From Halobium salinum (GTDB taxonomy: Archaea > Halobacteriota > Halobacteria > Halobacteriales > Haloferacaceae): a stretch of 64,000 nucleotides of DNA. How positions within the stretch are numbered: the stretch's first letter is position 1; each line of letters opens with the position of its first letter. The position numbers and the translations under genes are program-made. The stretch lies in the NCBI RefSeq assembly GCF_026586625.1, contig NZ_JAODIW010000006.1, forward strand, positions 967,061 to 1,031,060. The letters run 5' to 3'. The notes beneath the pieces are model-generated. The model did no database searches. It was not told the origin of the DNA and saw only the letters and a list, made by a program, of their open reading frames with translations. Positions 1-11,700 of this stretch are shown piece after piece.

Positions 1-375
1 CGGGCGGCCATCCTCGCGAAGAAACGCGACGAGAGCGAGACGTTCGCCGACCTCGACTCCGTCGCCGAGATGGGCCGACAGGTCGAGGACAGCGGGGTCG
101 ACGACCGCGAGTACCTCGAAGCGTCCGGGCTGGACGCCGACGAGGTCGCCGCCGCCGGCGAGTCGACGAGCGTCGGAGCCGGCTCGGGAGCCTCGCGGAG
201 TCGCCGTGAGGTGGTCGAGGACGCGATTCGCGAGGGCGACCGGCCGACCGAGGCGGCGGTCGTCGCCTACGCGACCGAATACGGCGTCCCCGAGGAGGCC
301 GCGCGGGACCTGCTGACGAAGCTGACGCGACGGGGGGAGGTAAGCGAGAGTCGGGGTCGGTACCGACTGCTCTGA
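1..375 (+). CDS. C-terminal part of a DUF5817-like protein (truncated by window edge)
   Basis: The frame is open from the first base, so this is the 3' part of a longer gene; about 124 residues are visible. The acidic middle (around ERQVEDSGVDD-type text, here GRQVEDSGVDD, and the motif EYLEASGLDADEVAAAGE) and the C-terminal winged-helix-like segment (AVVAYATEYGVPEEAARDLL followed by a G-x-Y-R-L-L end) resemble haloarchaeal DUF5817 proteins, which normally start with a zinc-ribbon. The zinc-ribbon part would lie outside the window. Family assignment is from memory; the biochemical role is unknown, with DNA or RNA binding the likely inference from the winged helix. Confidence 0.6.
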   Translation, partial: RAAILAKKRDESETFADLDSVAEMGRQVEDSGVDDREYLEASGLDADEVAAAGESTSVGAGSGASRSRREVVEDAIREGDRPTEAAVVAYATEYGVPEEAARDLLTKLTRRGEVSESRGRYRLL

Positions 376-390
376 GCGTCGACGTGGGGG

Positions 391-567
391 CTACGGGAGC
401 ATCCCCAACAGCTGCAGCGCCGTCAGCAGCGAGACGAGGGCGCCCAGCAGGAGCTTCGCGACGCGGAGCCAGCGGTAGGCGGTCGTCGCGGCCGGGTCGT
501 CCGCGTCGTCGGGGCAGTCGTGGTCGTCGCTCAGACAGCGACGCGGGTGGCGAGTATCCTGGGACAT
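391..567 (-). CDS. Small single-span membrane protein (58 aa)
   Basis: An ATG at 565-567 (minus strand) opens a 58-residue frame ending in TAG at 391-393. The N-terminal half is hydrophilic and Cys/Asp/His-rich (CLSDDHDCPDDADD), and the C-terminal half is one hydrophobic helix (LLLGALVSLLTALQLLGML). This polar-head/single-helix plan is common in small haloarchaeal proteins. It converges with the preceding gene, leaving 15 bases between stops. No function is recognised. It is called from composition and membrane topology only, so moderate confidence. Confidence 0.55.
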   Translation of the reverse strand: MSQDTRHPRRCLSDDHDCPDDADDPAATTAYRWLRVAKLLLGALVSLLTALQLLGMLP

Positions 568-849
568 GGTGGAGTGCCCGCCGGTGCTCGCCGAACGGGC
601 ACATTGTACGTTTGTGGAACGTTCGAATTAAAGGCGCGCCATGGCCGCGTGGTGAAAGTGAACGCCGAAGTGCGCTCGAAACCGGCGCCTCGGACGCGGT
701 GAGCCGCCGGAATCCGGGGTGTGGCTGCCGGCGGAACTGATCACGACGCCCGGCCGCTGGTCACGTCGTCCGGCCGGCGGTCGTGTCAGCAGTATCGGAC
801 GTGATAGTTGGCGCGCAACCGTTATGATATTCGACACGACGAGAACCGT
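568..849. other. Intergenic region, no gene seen
   Basis: About 280 bases between the small membrane gene and the transducer. Reading frames here lack haloarchaeal third-position GC bias and overlap one another in all directions. The segment near 605-635 is AT-richer (GAACGTTCGAATTAAAGG) and could hold a minus-strand promoter for the small gene. The stretch just before 850 contains TTATGATATTC, a weak TATA-like element about 20-28 nt upstream of the transducer ATG. Confidence 0.4.
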
Positions 850-2403
850 ATGAGAGAGCGACTTCGGCGTATCCGTGGGGTAGGAAGGTCCGATGACGGA
901 GTCGACGAGCGGTCGACCGGCGGTGACGCCGCGACGGACGCTCCGGCTGAACGAACCGACGGCGGGGCCGTCGCCGAGGGAGCGACCGGGGGGACGCAGT
1001 CGTCGCCGTCGTCAGCGTCGCGTCCGGAGTCATCGGGGTCACCGGGTGGACTTCGTCCGACACCGGGGGCGACCGAGGAGACGGAACGCCTCCGCTACGA
1101 GCGGAACTACTGGCGCGGACTGTTCGAGCAGGTGGTCGAGTCGTATCCGGAGTTCGCCTGGGTGATAGACGCAGACGACGAGGTGGCGTACTACAACCCC
1201 ATCGCCGAGGCCCAGTTGGGGTTCCCCAGCGCGGCGGTCGTCGGCGAGTACATCCACGACGTGCTCCCCATCCCGGAGGGTGTGGAGACGCAGGCACAGA
1301 CGGTGACCCGGCTGGGCGAGGCGCGACGCGAGGAGGAGTTCCGGCGCATCTCGACGGCCGACGGGGAAGGGTGGGTCCGGTCGAGCGCCGTCCCGCTACG
1401 GAACCCGGAGGGCGAAGTCGTGGGCGGCTTCGAGGTCGGCGTCGACGCCACGGACCACGTCGAGCGCCAGCAGGCGATGGCGAAGGTGCAGGCGCAGGTC
1501 TCCGAGGAGGTCGGCACGAAGGCGGCGCGAGCGTCGGAGACGACCGAGTGCGTCGAGACGGCGGTCGAGGAGGCGGAGGCGCTGGCCGAGATGCAGGCCG
1601 AGAACATGGAGGAGGTGTCGGCGGAAGTGGAGTCGCTCGCGGCGACCGTCGAGGAAGTGGCCGCCTCGGCCACGGAGATCAGCGACTGTGCTCGGGAGGC
1701 CGGCCGGCTCGCGACCGCGAGCACCGACGCCGGCGAGACAGCCACCGAGCGCTTGGAGAGCGTCGTCGAGAGTAGCGACGAGGTCGCCGAACAGACCCGC
1801 GCGCTCGCGGCGCAGGTCGCAGAGGTCGACGCAATCGTCGAAGTCATCAACGACGTCGCGGACCAGACGAACCTGCTCGCGCTCAACGCGAACATCGAGG
1901 CCGCCCGCGCGGGCGAGGCCGGCGAGGGGTTCGCCGTGGTGGCGAACGAGGTGAAGAACCTCGCCGAGGAGGTCCAGTCGGAGTCCGAACGAATCGAGAC
2001 CATCATCCGGGAGACCCGCGAGAACGCCGAGACGGCGGTCGACGGCATCGAGTCGGTCACCGAGGAGATTCGCCACAGCACCGAGGCCGTCGACGAGATG
2101 GTCGACAACCAGTCGGAAATCGTCGAGGCCGTAGACGTCACGTCGAGCGGGATGGACGACATCGCGGCCGCGACCGAGGACCAGGCGGTGCGCACGGAGG
2201 AAGTGGCGAGCATCGTCGAGGCCGCCTCCGAGCGTTCGAGTCAGGTCCGAGAGGAGGTCGACACGGTCGACGCCGCGAACGGGGAGCAGTCGGCGCTCGT
2301 CGGCGACATCGCGGCGTCGATGGACCGCCTCCAGGCGACCGTCGACCGGCTGACCGCCGAGGGGGCGGCCGAGGTGCTCGACGTCCGCGACGAGGACGCC
2401 TGA
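850..2403 (+). CDS. Cytosolic PAS-domain chemotaxis transducer (methyl-accepting family)
   Basis: Predicted soluble haloarchaeal transducer of about 517 residues. A low-complexity acidic N-terminus (to ~80) leads into a PAS domain (~90-205, with WVIDADDEVAYYN) and then a long alpha-helical coiled coil. The conserved signalling hairpin tip lies at about residues 335-374 (NLLALNANIEAARAGE, GFAVVANEVKNLAEE), the part that binds CheA/CheW. No transmembrane helix is present, so the signal is probably intracellular or redox/ligand sensed by PAS. ATG at 850 is preferred over an upstream TTG at 808 because a TATA-like element precedes it and the upstream residues are non-conserved. No che genes are nearby, so it must work in trans with the flagellar/archaellum chemotaxis system. 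Confidence 0.9.
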   Translation: MRERLRRIRGVGRSDDGVDERSTGGDAATDAPAERTDGGAVAEGATGGTQSSPSSASRPESSGSPGGLRPTPGATEETERLRYERNYWRGLFEQVVESYPEFAWVIDADDEVAYYNPIAEAQLGFPSAAVVGEYIHDVLPIPEGVETQAQTVTRLGEARREEEFRRISTADGEGWVRSSAVPLRNPEGEVVGGFEVGVDATDHVERQQAMAKVQAQVSEEVGTKAARASETTECVETAVEEAEALAEMQAENMEEVSAEVESLAATVEEVAASATEISDCAREAGRLATASTDAGETATERLESVVESSDEVAEQTRALAAQVAEVDAIVEVINDVADQTNLLALNANIEAARAGEAGEGFAVVANEVKNLAEEVQSESERIETIIRETRENAETAVDGIESVTEEIRHSTEAVDEMVDNQSEIVEAVDVTSSGMDDIAAATEDQAVRTEEVASIVEAASERSSQVREEVDTVDAANGEQSALVGDIAASMDRLQATVDRLTAEGAAEVLDVRDEDA

Positions 2404-2487
2404 GAAGGTCGGCTACCGGGACTGTGACCCGAGGACGAGAACGGAGGGACGCGAAAACGGGAGGTGAGCGAGCGTCGGACGCTCCCC

Positions 2488-2835
2488 TCATCCAGCCAGC
2501 AGCACGGCGACCACGACGCCGCCGTACAGCGCCGTGCCGAGGAAGAGACAGGCGACGGCGGCCCGGTCGAACCCCGGCAGCGACTCGGGCTGGAAGTCCA
2601 TCGGGTTCGACGAGCCGAACCCGACGAGCGCGCCCGAGGAGGCGGTCTCGATGCCGGTGTCCGAGGTGCCGAACAGCGCGGCGGCGACGGCCGACGACCC
2701 GAGGAACAGAACCGTCGCGGCGAGACCGAGTGGGAATCCGGCGACCGACGCCGTTCCCAGGAGTACGACCGCCACGACCGCACCGGCACCGACACCGTAC
2801 CAGAGGAAGTAGCGGCCGAACAGGGACCAGTCCAT
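2488..2835 (-). CDS. Hypothetical membrane protein (115 aa)
   Basis: Three hydrophobic helices are visible: residues ~8-30, ~33-56 and ~91-114, with a polar loop between the second and third (TSDTGIETASSGALVGFGSSN). ATG at 2833-2835 is the only sensible start, giving MDWSLFGRYFLW. It converges with the transducer, leaving 84 bases. Similar short polytopic proteins with this aromatic N-terminus are familiar from haloarchaeal genomes but have no assigned role. Strand-specific GC3 bias and clean hydrophobic segmentation support that it is real. Confidence 0.75.
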   Translation of the reverse strand: MDWSLFGRYFLWYGVGAGAVVAVVLLGTASVAGFPLGLAATVLFLGSSAVAAALFGTSDTGIETASSGALVGFGSSNPMDFQPESLPGFDRAAVACLFLGTALYGGVVVAVLLAG

Positions 2836-3091
2836 GGCTCACTGACGAACCGTCGAGCGCAAAAACGTTGGCCTCGCGGGTGCGAACGTTTACCAACGGT
2901 GCGGGGACCACCCCCGACATGACCTGACGAGCGGGCGTGAGTCGGTCGAAGCGGGCGCGCGGTGTGCCGCTCACGGGAGAGATTCACTGCCTGTCAGCTA
3001 CGCTGTCGAGCCTCGCACTGTCGGCCGTACCCATTTGGAACGCCTCGGCGCCCCGAATACCGAGAAGTTCCAGAACGTGCAACCGACAGTA

Positions 3092-4336
3092 TCAGCGCCC
3101 GAGGTCCTCGTGGGCGCTCGAGAGGTGCCGCGAGGCGAGGGCCGAGAGGAGGGAGAGCTCCCCCGCCAGCGACCCGACCGCGACGGCCTCCGCCAGCGCG
3201 TCCGCGTTCGAGCCGGCGGGGTCGCCGCCGCCGGCGACGCCGAGCACGGAGAGCCCCTCGTTCTGCGTGGGGAGCTTCGTCCCGCCGCCGACGGTGCCGA
3301 CTTCGAGGCTCGCGAGCGAGACGGAGGCGTAGAGACCCCCGTCGACGACCTCCATCGTCGTAATCGCGTTCGCGCCCTCGACGACCTGCGCGGCGTCCTG
3401 GCCGGTCGCGAGGAACATCGCGGCGACGACGTTGGCGACGTGGGCGTTGAAGCCGAGGCTCGCCGCCTTCGCGGAGCCGACGAGGTTCTTGCGGGTGTTC
3501 ACCTCCGCAATCGCCTCCGGCGTCGTGTGGAGGCGCTCCTCGACGGTTTCCTGGGGAATCGTCACGTCCGCCGTTACGGAGCGACCGCGCCCCTCGACGG
3601 CGTTGACCGCGGCGGGCTTCTTGTCCGAACAGAGGTTCCCCGAGAGCGCGACCAGCGACGCCTCGGTCTCGGCCTCGACCACGTCGGCGGCGGCGCGGGT
3701 CGCGATGGTGGCCATGTTCATCCCCATCGCGTCCTTGGTGTCGTACCGGAAGCGGAGGTAGACGGAGTTGCCGACGACGTAGGGGGTCACGTCGAGCAGC
3801 TCGCCGTGATTCGTCGTCTCCTCGGCCGCCTCGGCGAGGGCGCCCTCGTTGTCGCGCACCCACGAGACGAGCGCCTCGGCCTCGGCCACGTCGGCGACGC
3901 GGAAGACGGGGGCGCGCGTCATCCCGGACTTCGTCACGCGCGCCGCCGACCCGCCGGCGTCGTTCAGCACCGAACAGCCGCGGTTGACGCTCGCCAGCAA
4001 CGCCCCTTCGGTCGTCGCGAGCGGCAGGTAGCGCTCGCCGTCGAGGGCGGCGCCGTGGATTCGGACGGGGCCGGCGACGCCCAGGGGTACCTGCACGGTG
4101 CCGACCATGTTCTCGATGGCGCTATCGGCCTCAGCCGCCGGGAACGCGTAGTCACCGACCGTCCCGAGGTCGGCCCCGGACTGCGTCTCGACCAGCAGGC
4201 GCCGGGCCGTCGCCGCGGTGTCGGCGTCGGCGTGGTCTTCGAGTTCGTGGAGTCGGAGTTCGCCGTCGCGGACGCGCTCGGCGAGCGCCTCGGCGTCCTC
4301 CGGCGTCTCGGAGTCGGTAGCGGCGTCGTCGCTCAT
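3092..4336 (-). CDS. hmgA: Hydroxymethylglutaryl-CoA reductase (class I)
   Basis: 414 residues. It catalyses NADPH-dependent reduction of HMG-CoA to mevalonate, the committed step for archaeal isoprenoid lipids, carotenoids and quinones. Signature segments are all present: ENMVGTVQVPLGVAGP, TTEGALLAS with the catalytic Glu (~residue 109), DAMGMNM in the nucleotide site, LCSDKKP with the catalytic Lys (~238), TGQDAAQ with the catalytic Asp (~313) and the C-terminal SSAHE with the catalytic His (~409). An acidic N-terminal extension of ~25 residues is typical of haloarchaea. It is divergent from the amidohydrolase gene with only 90 bases between starts. This is the statin-sensitive enzyme class. 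Confidence 0.97.
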   Translation of the reverse strand: MSDDAATDSETPEDAEALAERVRDGELRLHELEDHADADTAATARRLLVETQSGADLGTVGDYAFPAAEADSAIENMVGTVQVPLGVAGPVRIHGAALDGERYLPLATTEGALLASVNRGCSVLNDAGGSAARVTKSGMTRAPVFRVADVAEAEALVSWVRDNEGALAEAAEETTNHGELLDVTPYVVGNSVYLRFRYDTKDAMGMNMATIATRAAADVVEAETEASLVALSGNLCSDKKPAAVNAVEGRGRSVTADVTIPQETVEERLHTTPEAIAEVNTRKNLVGSAKAASLGFNAHVANVVAAMFLATGQDAAQVVEGANAITTMEVVDGGLYASVSLASLEVGTVGGGTKLPTQNEGLSVLGVAGGGDPAGSNADALAEAVAVGSLAGELSLLSALASRHLSSAHEDLGR

Positions 4337-4426
4337 GGCCCGCAGTCGTCGCGGCGGTCGCTAAGGGTTGTCGGTTCACGGGGCGGCATCCCGAACGGTT
4401 TTGTCCGCTCCCGCTCCCCTCCCGGT

Positions 4427-6004
4427 ATGACCGCTCCCGCGGACCTCGTGCTGACGAACGCCGAGGTCCACAGCCTGACCGACCCTGATTCGGTTTCGGA
4501 GGCCGTCGCCGTCCGCGACGGGCGCATCGTCCGCGTCGGCGACGCCTACGAGGTCGACTTCCTCGTCGGCGTCGAGACCGAGGTCGTGGACCTGGACGGC
4601 CGCGTGCTCCTCCCCGGGTTCGTCGACGCCCACACCCACCTGCCGATGACGGGCCGCTCGCTGGTGAACGCCGACCTCTCCGTCGCCGACCGGGGGGCGG
4701 CACTCGACGCACTCCGGGAGCGCGCCGCCGAGCTCCGCCGGGGGGACGACGACGGGAGCGGGGACGACGACTGGGTGCTCGGCTTCGGCTACGACGAGAG
4801 CACGTGGCGCGAACGCGAGTACCTCACTCGCGACGAGTTGGACGGGGTCGCCGACGACCGCCCGGTCGTCGCGGTGCGTGAGGATATGCACACCGCCTCG
4901 TTGAACTCGGTCGCGCTCGAGCGCCTGCTCGACGAGATGCCCGAAGCGGACGTGCAGCGCGAAGGGGGCCGGCCGACCGGCGTCGTCGTCGAGGAGGCCG
5001 TCGACGCGGTCTGGGCGGCTATCGAACCGGACCCCGAGCGGACGAGCGAACTCGTTCGCGCCGCCGCCGCCCGCGCGAACGAACTCGGTGTCACCGCCGT
5101 CCACGACATGGTGCGGAACTCCCACGCGCCCCGCGTCTACCGCGACCTCGACACGGCGGGCGAACTCCCCCTACGCGTGCGCATCAACTACTGGACGGAC
5201 CACCTCGACGCCGTCCTCGAGACCGGACTCCGCACCAACGCGGGGAGCGACCGGGTTCGGACGGGCGCCATCAAGTCGTTCACCGACGGCTCCTTCGGCG
5301 GCCGGACGGCGAAGCTCTCCGAGCCGTACGCGGACGCCGACGCGGTCGACGACCCGCCCGGTGACGGCTACGGGCAGTGGGTCGTCGACCCCGACGAACT
5401 GGACGAACTCGTCGCCCGCGCGGACGACGCCGGCCTCCAGTTCACCGCCCACGCCATCGGCGACGAGGCGGTCGACGCCACGCTTGACGCCTACGCGGAC
5501 TGCGCCGACCCGGGCGACTCGCGCCACCGCGTCGAGCACGTCGAACTCGCCAGCGACGAGGCGATAGCGCGGTTCGCCGAGACCGGCGTCGTCGCCTCCG
5601 TCCAGCCCAACTTCCTCAAGTGGGCCGGCGAGGGCGGGCTGTACGAAGACCGGCTCGGCGACCGCCGGACCGAGACCAACCGGTACCGCGACCTGCTGGA
5701 CGCCGGCGTCCACCTCGCCTTCGGGAGCGACTGTATGCCGCTCGACCCGCTTCTGGGGGTACACCACGCCGTCAACGCGCCCGCGGAGGGCCAGCGACTG
5801 ACCGTCACCGAAGCCCTGCGGGCGTACACGCTCGGCGGGTCGTACGCCGGCTTCGACGAGGACCGGACCGGGACGATAGAAGTGGGGAAGTGCGCCGACC
5901 TCGTCGCGCTGGAGCGGTCGCCCTGGGCACACGAGGAGTCGATTCGGGACATCGACGTGGCGACGACCGTAGTCGGCGGCGACGTAGTGTACGACGGGCG
6001 GTAG
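4427..6004 (+). CDS. YtcJ-like metal-dependent amidohydrolase
   Basis: 525 residues of the amidohydrolase superfamily, YtcJ/AepA subgroup. The N-terminal composite beta domain (VLTNAEVHSL, AVAVRDGRIVRVG) is followed by the metal motif H69-T-H71 in GFVDAHTHLP. Later metal/catalytic elements are FTAHAIGDEA, HRVEHVE and AFGSDCMPLDPL. The C-terminus ends with the usual IEVGKCADLVALE. The frame stays open far upstream, but that part lies antisense to hmgA; ATG 4427 begins the conserved domain and is preceded by ordinary intergenic sequence. The substrate is not deducible; family members hydrolyse N-formyl or cyclic amide compounds. Divergent from hmgA. Confidence 0.88.
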   Translation: MTAPADLVLTNAEVHSLTDPDSVSEAVAVRDGRIVRVGDAYEVDFLVGVETEVVDLDGRVLLPGFVDAHTHLPMTGRSLVNADLSVADRGAALDALRERAAELRRGDDDGSGDDDWVLGFGYDESTWREREYLTRDELDGVADDRPVVAVREDMHTASLNSVALERLLDEMPEADVQREGGRPTGVVVEEAVDAVWAAIEPDPERTSELVRAAAARANELGVTAVHDMVRNSHAPRVYRDLDTAGELPLRVRINYWTDHLDAVLETGLRTNAGSDRVRTGAIKSFTDGSFGGRTAKLSEPYADADAVDDPPGDGYGQWVVDPDELDELVARADDAGLQFTAHAIGDEAVDATLDAYADCADPGDSRHRVEHVELASDEAIARFAETGVVASVQPNFLKWAGEGGLYEDRLGDRRTETNRYRDLLDAGVHLAFGSDCMPLDPLLGVHHAVNAPAEGQRLTVTEALRAYTLGGSYAGFDEDRTGTIEVGKCADLVALERSPWAHEESIRDIDVATTVVGGDVVYDGR

Positions 6005-6138
6005 GTCCGTTTTCGGCGGTCCGCTGTGTCCACTGGGGCGTTGTGGACGGCGGCGCCGCGGCTCGGGAGAGGAGTCCGAGAAAAGTGCGAACTGCGAACC
6101 GCGAAAGCGCTGAGAGCCGCGAAGGTCCCGGAAGCGCT

Positions 6139-7401
<1,263 letters not shown>

Positions 7402-7560
7402 GAACGATAGCGGGTTTTCCCGGCGCCGTTAAAGGACTGCCGTTTGCGGACGGCAGTGGCAAGATTCGCACGGAGCCGGGGGTGTGAACGCGAGTCGTGG
7501 GGGGTGGGTGCACGACCCTGAATCCCGACGCTTATCCCACAGACCGGAGTCCGAGAGAGC

Positions 7561-8412
7561 ATGCAGGTCATCGTCCACGGCGGCGCCGGTAGCGACCCCG
7601 ACGAACCGGAACCCAGACAGGCCGTCCTCGACGAGGCGGCCCGGGAGGGCACCTCGACGGCGACCCCCCTCGACGCCGTCGAGGCGGCGCTGAACGTCCT
7701 CGAAGCCGACGACCGGTTCAACGCCGGCTACGGCGGGGCGGTGCAGGCGGACGGGGTCGTCCGCACCGACGCGGGCGTCATGACGAGCGACCGCTCGGTC
7801 GGCGCGGCGGCGTCGATGGCGGGCGTCCGCGACGCCGTCTCCGCGGCCCGCGTCGTCCTCGAGGAGACCCCCCACGTGTTCGTCGCCGGCGACCACGCCG
7901 TCGACCTCGCGGCGGACTTCGGCGTCGACACCGGCGTCGACCTCCTGACCGACGAGAGCGAGGCGCGGTGGGCCGACGCCGAGCCGCCGGAGGGAGGGCC
8001 GAAGCGGCATCTGCAGTGGCTCCGCGAGGTGTGGGGCGGTCACGACACGGTCGGCGCCGTCGCGCGTTCGGGCGAGGAGTTCGCGGCGGCGACTTCGACC
8101 GGCGGGCGCTGGTTCGCGCTCGCGGGGCGTGTCGGCGACGTCCCCCAGGTCGGTTCAGGGTTCTACGCCGCCCCGGCCGGCGCCGCGAGCGCCACGGGGT
8201 TCGGCGAGGATATCGCGCGCGTTACCCTCACCCGTCGCGCGGTCCGGCACCTCGAGTCGGGGTGTGACGCACAGCGGGCCGCCGACCGCGCCGTCGCCGA
8301 GTTCGCCGAGTTGACCGGCGGCGAGGCCGGCCTCATCGTCCTCGACGCCGACGGCGGCGCCGGGAGCGCGTTCAACAGCGACGGGATGCAGACGGGCGTC
8401 GCGCGCGAGTGA
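7561..8412 (+). CDS. Isoaspartyl peptidase/L-asparaginase (Ntn-hydrolase, plant type)
   Basis: 283 residues. The precursor self-cleaves to expose an N-terminal Thr nucleophile; here it is Thr163 in GHDTVGAVA. The N-terminal IVHGGAG and the FNAGYGGAV loop are diagnostic of the family, and STGG(R) downstream of the nucleophile forms part of the active site. The enzyme hydrolyses L-asparagine or beta-aspartyl dipeptides arising from damaged proteins. The alpha subunit is expected to be residues 1-162 and the beta subunit 163-283. TTATCC at 7531-7536 upstream could be part of the promoter. Divergent from icd. Confidence 0.92.
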   Translation: MQVIVHGGAGSDPDEPEPRQAVLDEAAREGTSTATPLDAVEAALNVLEADDRFNAGYGGAVQADGVVRTDAGVMTSDRSVGAAASMAGVRDAVSAARVVLEETPHVFVAGDHAVDLAADFGVDTGVDLLTDESEARWADAEPPEGGPKRHLQWLREVWGGHDTVGAVARSGEEFAAATSTGGRWFALAGRVGDVPQVGSGFYAAPAGAASATGFGEDIARVTLTRRAVRHLESGCDAQRAADRAVAEFAELTGGEAGLIVLDADGGAGSAFNSDGMQTGVARE

Positions 8413-8786
8413 CCGGTCCCCGCCGTCGGTCGACCTCGGCTAAATGAGGTGTGTTCACACGGTACACTCGGCTCAGATGGATATTCGCCCGTATACGAAC
8501 GTCCTAAGCGCCGTTTTCGCGGATTCGAGCCGATTCGGGTCACCACCGGCCAGAAGCTTGAAACGTAGTGCAAGAGTGCGAAACAGTCAATCTTTTGAGG
8601 TGAACGGTCGGAGATGTTTTATCCGAGACTCGCACAGGCAGGAGTGACGGTTCGCCGCGGGTGACATTCAGGGGGGTTCATCTCTCGTTTCCGTCACGAC
8701 AGCCCCGGCGAGCTCCGAACGAGAACACCACAGGGCAACTCGCCCGACAGCGGCGGCGCTGTCGAGCACACGCGGAATCTACGGGT
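8413..8786 (+). promoter_or_regulatory. Long leader region of the secreted beta-helix gene
   Basis: No convincing gene in these ~370 bases. A TATA-like TGTTTTATCC lies at 8615-8624, about 165 bases before the preferred ATG (8787). That implies either a transcribed 5' leader of roughly 130 bases or an upstream GTG start at 8661 that would add 42 non-conserved, Arg-rich residues before the Tat leader. A short hairpin GTGTG-TT-CACAC sits near 8450-8461. The ATG at 8787 is preferred because the Tat motif then falls at residues 21-23. Confidence 0.4.
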
Positions 8787-11700
8787 ATGTCAGGCACCAA
8801 CGACACACGCGACGGGGAATCGGGGGACGAACAGACCAACTACGGCCGACGGCGGTTCCTCCAGCTGTCCGGCTTCGCGGCCGGGACGGCGGCGCTCGCC
8901 GGCGCGGGGAGCGAGTCGGCCGCGGCGGCCGGCCGGACCTGGGACGTCCGGGACGTGATGGCGGCGAACGGGTGGGACGCCGACCGCGCGCTCGACGAGG
9001 TCGTCGGCTGGGCGGACCCGGGCGACACCGTCCGATTCCGCGACGGCGAGTACGAGATCTCTCGCAGCCACCACATCGGCAAGTCGCTGACCATCACCGG
9101 CACCGACGGCGCCCGCCTCGTCCGGACGACGGAGCACATCGGCATCCGGTTCGTCGGCGACGGTCTCACCGGTGACTGGGCCGAGACGACGGGCGACGTC
9201 CCGCGGGGGAGCACCAGCGTCCCCGTGGACGCGAGTGCCCTGAACGTCGCGCCGGGCGACTACGTCCAGATTCGCGCCGGCGACTACCACGACGCGGGGA
9301 GCGACGGCGGCACCAACGAGTTCGCCGTCGAGCTCGCCGAGGTGACCGGCGTCGGCTCCGGCGCCATCGAGGTCGCCGAGGGGACGCGCTTCGCCTACGA
9401 CTCCTGGAACGGGCAGGTCGAGCGCGTCGACCTGCTCGCGGGCCCCCGCATCGAGGGGCTCACGATGGTCGGCGACAACAACGACCCCGATATCGACTAC
9501 ATGTCCCGGCGGGAGTACACCCGCGACATGTTCGAGATGCAGTGGGTTCGCGACGGCGTCTTCGCCGACTCTACCGTCGAGAACTACTTCTCGGCGGGCT
9601 TCTACTTCTTCGACTGCAAGAACGTGACGTGGGACAACGTCACGGCGCGCCACGCCCAGAGCAAGGGGCCGGGGAAGGGCGAGCCGCTCAAGGCCGAGCA
9701 CTGCACCGGCGTGACGGCGCTCTCGACGACGACCGTCGACTGCCGGCGCGGCGTCGACGTGGGACAGGGGACGACCGACGTACTCGTGAAGAACCCGACG
9801 GTCCGGGACTGCTCGCTCGTCGGCGTCGGTCAGCACCCGAACACCGACGAGTTCCGGGCCGGGACGGTCCGCATCGAGGGCGGCGACATCGAGACGGTCA
9901 GCACCGGCATCTCCCACGCCGACGGCGACACCACGGTCGTCGGCACGCGGGTGACGACGGGGGCGACCGGGCTCGCAATCGAGGGGGCGAACTTCGAGGC
10001 CCGCGACGTGACCATCGTCGGCAAGGCCGAGGGCGGGAGCGGTCCCGCGGTGAAGGTCAAAGACGACGCTAGCAACGTCTCCGTGCAGGGGACGGTCCGC
10101 GACGAGGGGAACACCTTCCGCAACGCCGCGGTCGTCATCCACCCCGAGGAGGACATCTCGAACCTCGACTTCGACCTCGACATCACCTCGGACAACCGAT
10201 TCTACGCCTTCGACATGAACGGCGTGACGGTCGCCGACGTGGCCGTCGACGGGGCGCTTCGCTCCTCGCCCGACAACACGGACATCGCGGTCCACGCGAC
10301 CTACCGTGACAGCGGCGTCATCGACGGGCTGGACTTCGGCGCCGACATCTGGAACCACGGCGGCTCCGGAATCTGTCTCCTCCGCGGGGACGCCGTCCGG
10401 CGCGTCCGCGTCCACGACGCCACGCTCGAAGTCGGCGGCGACTACGGCGTCTGGATCGGCTACGACCTCCAGAGCCAGCAGCAGACGCTCGTCGAGAACT
10501 GCGTCGTCCGCGGCGCCGAGACGCGCTCGCTCGCCTTCGACGGTGACGGCTCGGTGTACGTCACGGGCAACCAGCTGGACGACGGGATGCGCGCCGCGCG
10601 CGGCATCGACGTGTACCGCGAGTCCTACGACTACGGCGGCGGCGACGACGGCTCGTCGGGGTCCGGCTCCGGTGACGGCTCGGACGCGGACGACGGTTCG
10701 GGGTCGTCGGGGTCGGGCGGCGACAAGACCCTCGCCGTCGTCGGGACGGGCGACCCCACCGAGTACGAGTTCGTCGTCACGGCGGACCTCGTACGCGGCG
10801 ACAACACCGAGAGCGGCGACCTCGTCGACGGGGTCGACGCGACCGGGACGGTGCAGTGGCGGTCGGACAACTACCACTTCTCCGGCGACCTGGAGGCGTT
10901 CACGGTGCGCTCGGGCGACGAGGACGTCGACATCTGGGTCGAGGGCGCGAAGTACGCCCCGAGTGACTTCCCCGAGGTCGGGTCGTCCGGCTCCTCGGGC
11001 TCCGGGTCGGGCGACGCGGGCACGTACGACCGCGAGATGGCTATCGTCGGCACCGGCGACGACGTGTCCTACGACTTCACCGTCAGCGGCGACCTCCGGG
11101 CGACCGACAACGTCGAGTCCGGCGACTCGGTGAGCGGCTCCTCCGCCTCCGGGTCGGTGCAGTGGCGCTCGGACAACTACCAGTTCTCCGGCGAGTTCAC
11201 CGAGTTCACCGCCGACGGACCGGTAGCGGTGTGGATAAACGGCGAGCGGTACGACCCCGTCGACCTCGGCCAGGAGTGGCACACGCTCACCGTCGTCGGC
11301 GAGGACGGCGTGGTGGACTACAAGTTCTCCGTCTCCGGCGGCGTGAAGCCGACCGGCACGCTGGAGGACAGCGACACGGTGCTCGACGGCGGCGGCGCCG
11401 GCGTCGTCGGCAACGGCTACAGCGACGGGTACACCTTCACCGGCGACCTCACCGACTTCACCGTCACCGAGGGCGACGTGGCCACCGTCAGCGTGCTCGT
11501 CGACGGCGAGGCGGTGACGGTCGGCGACGCCGGGTCGGGCGGCTCCGGTGGTTCGGGCGGGTCGACCGACGACGGGAGCTACGACCGCGAACTCTCCGTC
11601 GTCGGCACCGGCGAGGACGCGACCTACCGCTTCACCGTCGCCGACGGCGTCGGCCCGACCGACAACACGGAGTCCGGCGACGGCGTGAGCGACACCACCG

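Noticed and set aside
3035-4426. Long plus-strand frame extension upstream of the amidohydrolase gene
   Set aside because: It lies entirely antisense to hmgA, shows no motif, and conserved amidohydrolase residues begin at ATG 4427.
8444-8647. 67-codon frame upstream of the beta-helix gene
   Set aside because: Basic, Ser-rich translation without motifs; the region is better explained as leader or promoter DNA.
8790-11282. Very long (830 codon) minus-strand frame opposite the beta-helix gene
   Set aside because: It is the antisense of a GC-rich coding region, with Val/Asp/Arg-rich text and no domain; the plus-strand frame has a Tat leader and repeats.
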